From: Trebouxia sp. TZW2008
Taxonomy: Eukaryota > Chlorophyta > Trebouxiophyceae > Trebouxiales > Trebouxiaceae
Assembly (NCBI GenBank): GCA_002118135.1
Contig: BDIU01000146.1
Coordinates: 248,001 to 312,000 of the forward strand
Reading direction: 5' to 3'
DNA: 64,000 nt
Below are positions 1 to 10,531 of this stretch, piece after piece. The position numbers and the translations under genes are program-made. Every line of letters starts with the position of its first letter. The stretch's first letter is position 1. The notes below the pieces were generated by a model. That model saw only the letters and a list, made by a program, of their open reading frames with translations, was not told where the DNA came from and did no database searches.

Positions 1-3000
1 AGGACGCCGACTCGATGGTGATGATGAACCCTCGACAGCCCAGAAAAGCACCGGATTTACAACCAACACTGCTACATGAGCAGAAGATTGCAGTAATGGA
101 AGAAATTCTGCAAGCAATGCAAATCTTTGGCCTGACTTGGACTACCGACAACTGAGAGGTATGATGCGGCATGCCACAGGCATGGCATCAGCTGCAAAAG
201 GGATGTAGACAGGACAAGAGATATACAGGCAGTGGAAAAGGTAACAAAAGCAGTAAGACAGTCCTGACACAAACTTATTTGCAAGCTTCAATTCATCTAT
301 TAGGGGAGTTCCTCTATGACTCTGTCAGGAAACGCAAGCAGTAGATCAAGTTTCTGCAGTTCTCTCGCAAGCACTGCCGCCAGTCAAATATCTGGCAGCA
401 GAATGAGAGTTTCAGACAGACTCATCGTCAAAACAGAATCCTGAAGACTCACCTGTTCCGCTTGCATGCCCTCAGCAAAGCTGCGGTCAAAGGCAGTAAG
501 GCTTGAGCTATGTGCATCCAGCGTCTGCCCAACTGTCTCATGGCAGCTAGCTGTTGCAGTGCTTGCCTCCTGCAGATGCTGTCTGGCAACTGCTATGGCA
601 GCTTGGGTGTGCTGCAGCATTGCATGGGAGGCTGCATGCTGCTGAGTGGCATACGTCTGCAGCTGCTGCCGTTGACTGTTTAGCGACTCTGTCAGGGCGC
701 CAAATGCAGTTTGCATCCAGGCAGCTGAAGCCTCCGCAGCCTGCATAATATTTCAGACTTTTGTGCTGTGCTTTGTTTTTGGATTAATTGATCAATTGAT
801 TTATGGTTTGATTGATTGACTGAAAGCTTGATCCATCAATCAAGTGCTTGACTGCATGACCGACCAACTCTCTATCTGAGTGATGAAATCACAACATGAT
901 TGGCAGATCCCGGTGCTCAAACACCAGGCAGGTGAAAGGTGTGCCTCACCCTTCATTGTGTGCCATACAGCAAAATCATGTACTCTTGCTGTGAGAGCCA
1001 TCAGCGCATATCAGAGGGTCAAAATCCTGAGTTTTGTGGGCGGATGCGCGTGGGCTCATCAAAACAGAAACTGACTCAGAAGGTCTGCATGACCCTGTGC
1101 GTCAATGCAGCAATATGTGCATGGTGTTTCACGAGTGACCCTAGGTTTACCTGATGTGATTGCTCTGCACTAGCTGTCTGCAGTCCAGCAAGCTGCTGCA
1201 AGTCCTGGGCAGCAGCCTGGTAGCTCTGGTGCATCGATGCAGCAAATGATGCATGCCTTTGGTGAGTGAGCATGAAGCATGCCTGATGTGCTTGCTCTGC
1301 ATTGGCTGTCTGCAGTCCATCAACGCAAAACCAGCCAGAGACTCAGCAGCCTTTGGCGCCAAGGTCTTGTCAACGCAGCCATGCACAGTGCATGATAAGA
1401 ACCCACAGGCCTACCTGATGTGCTTGCTTTGCACTAGCTGCCTGCAGTCCAGCAAGCTGCTGCAAGCCCTGGGCCGCAGCTATGCTGGCAGCATCCATGT
1501 AGCACTTCATGCACGGCTTTGGTGAGTGCGCATGAGACATGCCTGGTGTGCTTGCCCGATTTGCAGCAAGTCATGCGCTGTGCTTCATATGCCAAAAATG
1601 TACCTGGTGCGCTTGCTCTGCGTTGGCTGTCTGCAGTCCAGCAAGCTGCTGCAAGCCCTGGGCAGCAGCTATGCTGGCAGCATCAGCTGATCTGCTGACT
1701 AGGTTGCCCGCCTCTCCAACATGGCCCTGTAGCTGTGCTAGCTGGCCCTGCACGCATACATACCTGACTTGCTACTGTCCCTGTCGTCACTAAGCTTGCG
1801 GTTGTCACTAAGATTGCTATTGTCAGCTTGCAAGGTGGTGTTCAGCTAGCTGTGCTGGCTGGCCCTGAATGCACACAAAGCTTATACGCGCCTCTCAGTC
1901 TTGTGCAAATCAACTTGCATTTGGCAAGGCAGCAAGCAGTTTGATTTGCAATATTCACTTCATCAGTTGCCTTGATGATTTGAACAGCTGCGCTTCACAG
2001 CTGTAGGCTAAAGCAACGCAGCTGCTCTTGTCAGGCAGCGCATGTCTGAGCGTCACATTACTAAAGCACAGGCAACCATGACATATTGAGAATGATTGTG
2101 AGCTCGAGTGAATGTCTTGCTGGACGGCTGCTGCATGCCTCACCTGCAATGCTGCAAGATCTGCACCCTTCTGCTGCATAAACTGACTGGTCATATGCTG
2201 GATTGAGCTGTACAGCTGCTGCTGTTGCTGCAGGCTGCTTGCAACAGCGACCTCCAAAGCCTGCAGGCGCACTTCTGCCCCTTGCCTCAGCTGCTGCACC
2301 ACTTGGGCATTGGCACGCTCACGTGTGACTGATGTTTCCAACCTGCAAACAGCGCATGATGTGCATGGTCTATTGAATGATTTAACGATTTGTTTGATTG
2401 ATAAATTGCCTTGTTGGTTCTTGAAAGGTTGACCGAAGCACATGGTATGCTGTTAGTTCTGTGTCTGCCCCTTGGCTGCTGCGTCACTTGGGCATTGTCA
2501 CGCTCATGACAGAGTGACATGTTTAGTCTGCAAACATCACATGGTGTCCTGTCAGTTCACAGCTTTGCTGAACGAGATTTGAGTGCAGTCATGGAGGAGG
2601 TGCAGGTGATTGCAATGCTGGCGCTGTCATGAGTGACGACAATCATGATTTACCAGCTGGCCGCGCTGAATGAGCTATGCTTGATGCACGACTAGAATGA
2701 GCTTGCATTGGGGTATGGCAGAAGATGACACTGTGAGCTGCAAGGACAGCATATGGTGGTCTGGGTTGATGCAGAGCCATCTCACCTATCAAAAAGGGAG
2801 GTAGCCTCCTGAGCTGCGCCATCCAGCTCACTGCAAAGACTGCTGGCATGACCAGCCAAGGCATGCTCACTACGCTCATGGGTTGCAATCAGGAAGTCAC
2901 GTTCCTGAATGCCCTGCCGCGCAGTATTGAGGGCAGAGAGGGACCGTCGCAGCTCCTGAGCATGCATATCAGAGCGTTTGGACGTGGTGTAAGAAGTAGC

Positions 3001-6000
3001 TGTTGGGCAAAAGCTGAAGCAGCAAGACTGCTGTGCTATCCTGTTCTTGACAAGCTGTTAAATTCAATTGTGCAGCATTGCAAGGGGTCAGGACTGTACA
3101 AGGCCCTGATGCTGCTTTCACAGAGCACAATCAGCATGTGCAAGCATCTTTGACGCAGTCACCAAGCTAGCGGTGGAACAATCTACAGTCAGCAATATTT
3201 CAGGTCGTCGCCAGCAACACAGGGGTGCGTGAGGGAGGTTTCATTGCCAACGGTAACAGTAACCCAGGGCAATACATGATTGGCAAGTCGCTGAGGCATG
3301 CAACACTGCTGTGCCTGCTGTACTGTACCTCCTGTGTACTGTTCAACTCTGACTTGAGCTGCTCCAGCTCGTGTCTGCTCCTGTCTGCATAGATTTCCAG
3401 CTCCTTTTGCAGACTCTCCACGCGCTGCTGCAGGAACTTCTGCTCCTCCTGCAATCAGCACTCCAGCATTACCAAAAGACCTGCTTTAATTTGTGTCATA
3501 TGACAGCAACAATGAAGGCAACATGTACACGCTTCCCCAGACATTACCACTGACCAACTCTGGCGCAAATGTGTAACTTTGCGTCAAAGCAATTAGCTCA
3601 GTCATTTCACGTTTGCAAGCTGAGGGAGCTACAAGTGAGCAAAGCGCCCTGCCGGCTTCAGGAAGTCAAGCAGATTCTCAGCATTTCACAGCACAGTTGA
3701 GCACGCTATGCATGCAAGGCGTAACAACTGCATTTTGCAGCTTGAGACAGTCTGCCTGACATCTGGAAGTTTGCATCACAACAAGCATCAATTGCAAGTT
3801 GGGCATATCAGATGCACATTGCGCTTGGCCATGGACACAATGTTGTTTGTCATTGCACACCTGTTGGGATTCCCAATGATCAGCAGGCAGGTATATGCCA
3901 TTCTTCTCCCTAGTGGCAAACAGCTCCTCCTTGAGCTTGTCTATCTCGCTGTTTAGCTCCTTGATGTGAGCTGCCTTGGAGATGCGCTGATTGACCTCAG
4001 GCCTGTGCATACAGTCAAAGTGAGTCAGCATCAGAATGAATGGCATGACTGTCTAGAGCTCACTGAGAAACTCATGAGCTGCACACATGATTGATATTCA
4101 TGATGAGCTCAACCATCAGCAAGAGCAGAAAGTATCTGATGCTTCAAGATGCATGTCTGTCTTCATTGAATCACCCTAGACATAGCACGTCAGCAAAAAA
4201 GCATTCGAGTGCAATCCATCCATGCTGATGTGCTGCGTCATACCTGTTGCGGATGTTCTTTGCCCGATGTGCATAGTCAAGCGTGCTGAGGGTTTCCTCC
4301 TGGCACTGAACAGTTGGAGCAATTGTGGCTATGATGCAGGTCTTGGTGCGGCCTCCCAGTGAGTCACGCAGCAGCCTTGTCAGCTTGCTGTCACGGTAAG
4401 GGATGTGGCCTGACTGCTCCACCAGCGCTGTGATGACCCTGCCCAAGGTCAACAGGCTCTTGTTGATCAGACCTGCTTCCTTGGCCCGTACATCAACTGC
4501 TCCTGACCTGAAGCACTTCAATGCCACCTTCAGCATGCAGATCTACAGCTGCATTATGATGATGCTGGCCCCAGTCTTGAGTTGACACTGTGCAGGTGAA
4601 ATCAAGCCACCAATTGATATGTGTGTGTGCAGCGTGTCCATGTGCAACAAGCATGTCAATGCTTGGTGCACAATGGACTGTTGCAATGCAATGTCAAGCA
4701 GCATGCAAGCAGCACATATGCGCATGCCAATTGGGCTCAGCAGAGGATCAAGATGTTGCTGCTGCACTGCTTGACATGCTCCAGTGGTTGATCACCATGC
4801 AGTACTGACTCTTTGCCCAGGCTTGGAAACATCTGTACTTGCACATATTTTCCCCTCAAACGCCATGATTAAGCTGGTTTGGCAGCAGGTGACACGTGCA
4901 GCACTTGCATCATGCAGCTGCTGCTGATTCAGCTGAAAATCATACAAGTCTGGGCTTGTGTGAGCTTACCTGCCCACGTTTTCAGACCCAGCCAGATCTA
5001 CTAGGTACAGCTTGCCAACCTTGATGACATCTTCCCCTTCTGTTGGGGTCTCACGCATGTGCACCGTGATGCAAAACACACTGTGTGATCTGCTGGACTG
5101 CTTGTTCAGCAAAGTTTCTGCTGTCCTACGCTTGGCAGAACCTCTGTCCAACAAGGTGTAGATGTCAGCTGAGCTCTTGACAATGATCTCTTCCAGGCCT
5201 TGCACATTTACACCACTCTTATCTTCCAGCATACGCAGCTTCTGATTGCTCTTGCTTTCGCCAACTGCCAGCAAGTCTGTAGTCTCTTCATTGTACAGCT
5301 CAAGAAAACTGCACTTGACTGTGTACTCGCTGTTGATGCTGTCCAAGTGCTGAAAGATCTGGCTAATGGCCCTAGGAATAACACCTGCCACCTCTGAAAG
5401 ATCACGACCGTCTGTGGAATTGCGGTCACCACCCTCCATGGTGTACGTCTTGCCTGTGCCAGTCTGTCCATAGGCAAAGATGGTACAATTGAAGCCCTCT
5501 AGCACTTCAGAGACTATGGGAGCAATTGCCCCTGTGTATAGCCTTTCCTGACTGGAGTCTGGACCAAAAACCTGCGGCATCAAATGTCAATGTGATGCTG
5601 CAATTTGACACTACACCTGCAGAGCTACTTCTCGATGTGGACATGTTGCAGCCTGGTATTTGATGCAATGCTCCAATTTGGTAGAGCAGTCAAGCTCGAT
5701 AACAATGCAGCTCATTTTGGGCGGGAAAGACAAGTTGACCTTGTCGTAGTGAAAAGCACGACCCATGTGCTTGCCAGCCACACTTTGCATAAGCACCACT
5801 TCCTTGTTGGCCTCCACAACCTGTATAATCTGTGGTGTTCGACTGGCAACTTCCTGTTTGCTGCAGGGCCTGCAAGTTCAACATAACTAGTAAGGCTGTG
5901 CTAACCGTGGCACTACAGCTTCTGGCATTGCATGCACTGCTTTTTTGCATGTCAGGAACCTCACCTGCAACGCAGAATGACTTGCACGTTGACCGCGCCC

Positions 6001-6041
6001 ATAGAGCCATCCTTAAACCCGCCTGGGCCTTTATCGGCCAT
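1..6041 (-). CDS. Kinesin-5 (BimC/KRP125-type) mitotic motor, spliced, 3' end not in window
   Basis: Plus-end microtubule motor that cross-links and slides spindle microtubules. The start ATG at 6041 opens [20 protein letters not shown] followed by a typical kinesin first strand (VILRCR). Phase-compatible exons follow at 5740-5869, 4970-5571, 4244-4507, 3861-4002 and 3329-3448, then coiled-coil exons near 2786-2955 and further tail exons near 2100-2345, 1604-1750 and 454-746. Motor motifs visible: GQTGTGKT P-loop near residue 104, NKQSSRSHS switch I, DLAGSE switch II. The neck after the motor ([20 protein letters not shown]) and the stalk stretch [16 protein letters not shown] are diagnostic of plant kinesin-5. 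The stalk is Gln/Ala/Leu-rich coiled coil. No BimC box or stop codon was found, so the gene probably runs off the left edge; tail exon borders below 2800 are approximate. It is head-to-head with the CDC50 gene. Confidence 0.88.
1148..1695 (-). repeat. Tandem array of a kinesin-5 tail exon end with its donor (4 copies)
   Basis: On the minus strand four copies of an exon end reading roughly [19 protein letters not shown] stop at 1604, 1415, 1283 and 1151 (spacing 189, 132 and 132 bp). Each is followed directly by a splice donor: GTACAT, GTAGGC, GCATGC and GTAAAC. Only the copies at 1604 and 1151 keep a clean open frame over a longer stretch; the middle two are more diverged. They could be successive real exons, alternative exons or relics. 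Confidence 0.75.
2280..2545 (-). repeat. Two-copy duplication of a kinesin-5 exon start with its acceptor
   Basis: The exon that starts after TTTGCAG near 2345 ([21 protein letters not shown]) has a second, degraded copy about 185 bp upstream on the minus strand (2465-2533), again after a TTTGCAG acceptor and reading [14 protein letters not shown] before the frame decays. Exon start and 3' splice site were copied together. Confidence 0.65.
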
Positions 6042-6523
6042 CCCTGCAGCTCACACCGAATTCGGTGTCCGCAAGCAGGTCCAAACGCTTGCTGCGACAG
6101 GTCCGTATAGCTCAAGAGCACACGAGACTCCAGAGAGCGGCGGCACGGGGCCGTGCTAGGTGCGCAGTGGTGATCTGCTGATCGAGCAGTTCAAATTGGC
6201 ATCGTACGCCGTACACAATACGCCGTGCACGCGCCGTAGAAATTTGACGCCAGCCGTTGTATTGGAAGACTTATGCAATTTCTGAGCCAGTGCTGCCATA
6301 GCTGTTGCAGAAGTCAGCATCTGACGCTTGTGACAGGCTGTTAGCGCATTTCAGCACTGCATTTAGGCCGTGACTAAGTTTCTTGGCTGCATCGGCAATG
6401 CATGATCTGTGACGCCCGAGCGTCTGGTTTCGGAAGCCCGATCAACGGCTTAGCTACTGACAGCTGCAGCTCGAACAGCCCCACGCATAGACGGCCCGAA
6501 TAGCGAATTTGAGCTAGCACATC
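6042..6523. promoter_or_regulatory. Divergent intergenic region, kinesin-5 / CDC50
   Basis: The 482 bp between two start codons facing away from each other must hold both promoters. It contains a GC-rich stretch at about 6197-6240 with the hexamer CGCCGT three times at short spacing. No TATA box can be assigned with confidence. Confidence 0.45.
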
Positions 6524-9500
6524 ATGTGCGTATGGGCGATCAGAAGGTTATGGCCCAAACGGCTCCATAGAGGGCCGAGAAAGGATGGGAAAGACAGAGC
6601 GTACAAGCGTTTTGTACACCAGGAGTTGGCAGGCTATAGTCCTATCATGACGGGCAACAGAGTCTTGGCATTCTTTCTAGTTGCAGCTGTCATTTTGATC
6701 CCGCTTGGGGCAGCGATCCTGGCCGCCTCACTGAGTGTTGTGGAGTACAAAGTGAGATACGACAATGTTGGGGTCTTGAATAGTAGCAGCAAACAGCAGC
6801 AACAGCAGACATTGTTGGCTGCACCAGATAACACTGGCATCACTCAGACTGTCAGCATAACGACAAGGAAGAACATGAATGCTCCGGTATGTGCTCTGAC
6901 TCCAGCATCTTGCCAAGCATCGTCAACTGCCATGCATGCTCCAAGTTCCTGTGTGCCTGACATGATCTTGCTGATGCGGCACGCTTTTCAAACATATTCT
7001 ATTCTGTGCAGGTTTACCTGTATTATGAGCTGCATAGTTTCTACCAAAATCACAAACGGTATGCTCATAACCCTTCTCCTGCGTTACATGTTGTCACCAG
7101 CAAAGACTGTAACGTGAGCTGCACATGTTGTACCAAGATCACTCACAAACATGATACGCTGACATGCTCATGCTGAATTGCTATCATGCTTTCACAATGT
7201 CAACAGCAAAGCCATGCTGTTGATTGCATCAACGTATGCAATGCAATGTGCGTTCACTGCAGCTATGCCAGTAGTGAAGCTGTGTTGTAAGCTGTATCAA
7301 CCTGTGACATGTTGTCTTTTGTCCTGCAGTTACGTCAGGAGTTTAGTGTCATCACAGCTAGGTGGTGAAAACAAGGCGCCAAACACCCTGGGCACTTGCG
7401 CACCACAGCAGTATTTTGCAAACACTGCTGGATTTGATGACCTACCTGATAACGCTGCCATTGACCCATGTGGCCTGATGCCATATTCGTATTTTAATGA
7501 CAGCTACACACTGACTTCAACTCCAGCTGGTGGCGGTACCTCCACAGCTGTGGTCTTGGATGTAGGTCCTCTACCATGTTTGATGCATTGTAGTCATGGC
7601 TGCTTGTGCTATTCTCACAATGCTTGAGACAGAAAGCGCATGCAACTCCCGCTAAACCCCAGCTGGCTGCAATTCTGATGCCAAACACTTATATTTCTGC
7701 ATCTGTTGCACACTTCATGCGAAACATTTGCATGCATACTACATGCAGCAACTAATCGCTCATCTGCGCTCAACAGACATGTGCTTCTGGCCAACTTCAT
7801 CACTTCTTGTCCATGTTTATGCTTATCCTTCACCCTGCAGCTGTCTTGATACAGCAGTCATGCAGCTGTGCATGTACCAAAGTCAGCATTGCAGCCCTTG
7901 CACCTCATTCGATGAGACTTGGCATTGTCCCTGCTCTGCAGGAAAGCAACATTGCATGGTCATCAGATCACACTCAGTTGTACGGGGACTACCCTCCAAC
8001 CAACTTCAATCTGGCTCAGTACCCCCAGTACAGAGGAGGGGGAACCATCACAGGCAGTGTTCGTGATGACGAGCACTTTCTGGTGTGGATGAGACCTGGT
8101 GCAGCAAGGACTGTGCGCAAGCTGTATGGCAGAATCGACAGCAACATTCCTGCAGGCAAGGCAATGCATAGTGTGCAGTAATTTGCTGCATAAGGTTGTA
8201 ACTGTATGTCTGGTGTGGATGGGCCCGGGTGCAGCAAGAACTGTTTGCAATTTGTACGGCAGAAGCAACAGCAACATTTCCGCAGGTAAGGCAATGCCTA
8301 GTGTTTGATTTGCCAGTGCCTTGGTCTGCTGTGTAAAGCTTGTGTGAATGAGGCTGTGTGCAGCAAGGACTGTGCGCAAGCTATATGGCAGAATCAACAG
8401 CAACCTCCCTGCAGGCAAGGCAATGTGTACAATTTATCATGCCAGTTTGTTTCATCGCAATGTGCATTTGGTATGAATGAGGCTGTGTGCAGCAAGATCT
8501 GTGCGCAAGCTGTATGGCAGAACCAACAGCAATATCCCTGCAGGCAAGGCCATGCATAGAGTTTGATGCGCCAGTGCTTGGGATTGCATTGTATTTTTAA
8601 TGTGGATGACACCTGGTGCAGCAAGGACTGTGCATTATCATCAGCAACATTCCTGCAGGCAAGGCAGCGCGCATGCACAAATATGCTAATGCCTTGCCAG
8701 CGGCTTAGCAGCACCATGAATTGTCAGTCTCTGTTGCGAGCCTCAGGATGCCGAGATAGCAGACTTAGCGTCGGTTCCGTCAGTCATCGTAACTGTCACA
8801 GTAGGTTCTCAGCGGCTGATTTTATTACAAATTGGATGTAGCATCAGATAGCAGCTGACCAGCAATGCAAAAGCATGTTCTGCATGATGACGTTGCAGGG
8901 CAGAGCTGCAATCTGCAGGTCACTGTGAAGGGGCTCCAGCATTACAACAGCTATGTAACACAGCCTGTCTGCTATGGCCAGCATTGAGTCATTTTGTTTG
9001 AAACATGCATAAGCTGCTGTTTCCATAATGGTGAATGTTGAATCTACTGCTATTTACGAGACTCTGCTTGTTTCTGCAGGTACAACCATCACTATGCAGA
9101 TTGCCAACCGGTATAACACATACAACTTTGGCGGCAGCAAGGTGAGCAGACATTCACAAGTATTACACTATAAACCATCAGTGTGTTTGAACTTCAATAT
9201 ACAAAGTCATGAACTTATAAGGTCATCATAAGCATGGCTGGCACGATTATGTTGCAACAAGGCCAAATCATTCTTGGCATGTTTTGCTGTCTGTTGCATG
9301 CATTAGTCACATCCAACACGTTGCTCACTTTTATGCTTGTCTTCACCGTTGATCAGCTTCCTTGGGTGCACTAAGCATGCCCTGCACATGCAGGTTTGCT
9401 TACTGAAAATAGCTGCGTTCATTGTGCAATGCTGCCGAGTTTCAGCTCTTCTTGATTTGGTACATTGAAAGTCTGCAAAGCTGCTCTGGCTCCAGATACT

Positions 9501-9726
9501 TTTTCGAATTTCTCACCCCTGGGTGCTGCTGCAGTGGCTTGTGCTGAGTACAAACTCTTGGGTTGGTGGACACAATAATGCTCTAGGAGGCATCATGCTC
9601 ACAATAGGCGGCTTGGCTTTCCTGACAGCCATTATCTTCTTCTGCTCTTATCACCTCAACAAGAAGAGGAGATCATACGCTGATCCAGCCTATCTTTCAT
9701 GGAATCAGACCAACCTTGTGCACTGA
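6524..9726 (+). CDS. CDC50/ALIS family P4-ATPase (flippase) subunit
   Basis: Beta-subunit of P4-type lipid flippases (ALIS in plants, Lem3/Cdc50 in yeast), needed for ER exit and activity of the ATPase. Six exons close in frame: 6524-6886, 7012-7058, 7330-7561, 7942-8155, 9080-9141, 9535-9726, giving 369 aa. Features in order: cytosolic basic N-terminus, first membrane span near residues 46-72 (VLAFFLVAAVILIPLGAAIL), exon VYLYYELHSFYQNHK (the family's YYxLxxFYQNHR motif), large extracytosolic loop with DPCGLMPYSYFND, the LVWMRPGAARTVRKLYGRI block, NRYNTYNFGG, STNSWVGG, second span, and the C-terminal YLSWN motif. Exon 4 ends in a GC donor (GCAG|GCAAGG), forced by frame because the glycine codon is completed by GT of exon 5. 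An array of partial copies of exon 4 lies in the following intron. Between residues 88 and 100 there is a Ser/Gln run. Confidence 0.93.
8080..8670 (+). repeat. Tandem array of the 3' half of CDC50 exon 4 with its donor (5 copies)
   Basis: The end of exon 4 (LVWMRPGAARTVRKLYGRI to IPAG plus donor plus about 55 bp of intron) is repeated head to tail. The donor dinucleotides lie at 8156, 8286, 8415, 8544 and 8659, a period of 129-130 bp (last 115). Copies 1, 3, 4 and 5 carry CAG|GCAAGG; copy 2 carries the canonical CAG|GTAAGG. Copies 2 to 4 still translate as GAARTVCNLYGR, AARTVRKLYGR and AARSVRKLYGR in one of the three frames; copy 5 has lost the KLYG part. Only copy 1 is needed for the protein. 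Confidence 0.85.
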
Positions 9727-10531
9727 TTTGTTTGCTGGTCATTACATGTGTTGCCATGCTGACATATTTGCTTGTTAGTCAGATGTGTTGCAGCGTTGAT
9801 GATAAATGTCACTTGTTTTAGTGTGTCTTTCACAATTCCCGTGAGGTTGCATGACACTTTTGTCGAGTTGGCAGCAGCGTTTAGCTAGCTAGGTTGCTTG
9901 GACTCTTGACTCTCAATCCCACTTTCATTGACTGTACATTGTAGCTTGTTGGCAATCAACGATGTGTTGTGAAGTGAGTCATGCTGAGTCTTTTGAAAGA
10001 AAGCTGGAATCAAAACGGACATGTACTTAAAGCCTTCAAACACAAAGCGAATCATGGAGGTAACAGTTGAGACAAACTAAACATTCAAAGCTTCACACTG
10101 CAGCCTAGCATGAATTGGGCTTTGTCTAAAAGTACACGGTTGCTGCTTCCAACAAACTACGCTGCTCAATGCAGAGATACATAAAGTGTTCTTAGCGCTC
10201 AGTTACTCAGGTGCACTGGTTGGACACGCAAGTCTGTATGCATTCAGGTTATGCCGAACCTATTTTGACAAAATTGTGACTGCATTCTAGACTGCAAATT
10301 CCTCCAGGTTGCCCAGCTGACTGCAGTCTAGGCAAATTGATTGCTACATCCTGGCATGCATGGGGCAACACACATCACTGATGAATTCAATTGCTTATTA
10401 TTGCCCCAAGTCGTTCCGACCGCAGATGTCATTCTTAGTGCACAGCCATGCAGTGCTCATTTTGTCTGCAAGCCTGCATCACATCAGAATGAGGTCGTGC
10501 CAAGTCCCCCTTCTTTTGCCGAGACTGTAGT
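9727..10531. other. Convergent intergenic region, CDC50 / RlmN-like
   Basis: The 3' ends of two genes face each other over 805 bp. No coding exon, RNA gene or repeat was recognised. A short repeat at 10280-10330 and 10520-10570 (CTAGACTGCA, CTCCAGG, GCCCAGTTGAC-like) suggests a local copy of the RlmN last-exon end. Confidence 0.5.

Noticed and set aside
6634..6916. Open frames on the minus strand with Cys/Leu runs (CCCCCLLLLF)
   Set aside because: Antisense shadow of the CAG-rich part of CDC50 exon 1.
8305..8717. Cys-rich open frames (SKDCAQAIWQNQQQ)
   Set aside because: Out-of-frame reading of the CDC50 exon 4 repeats.
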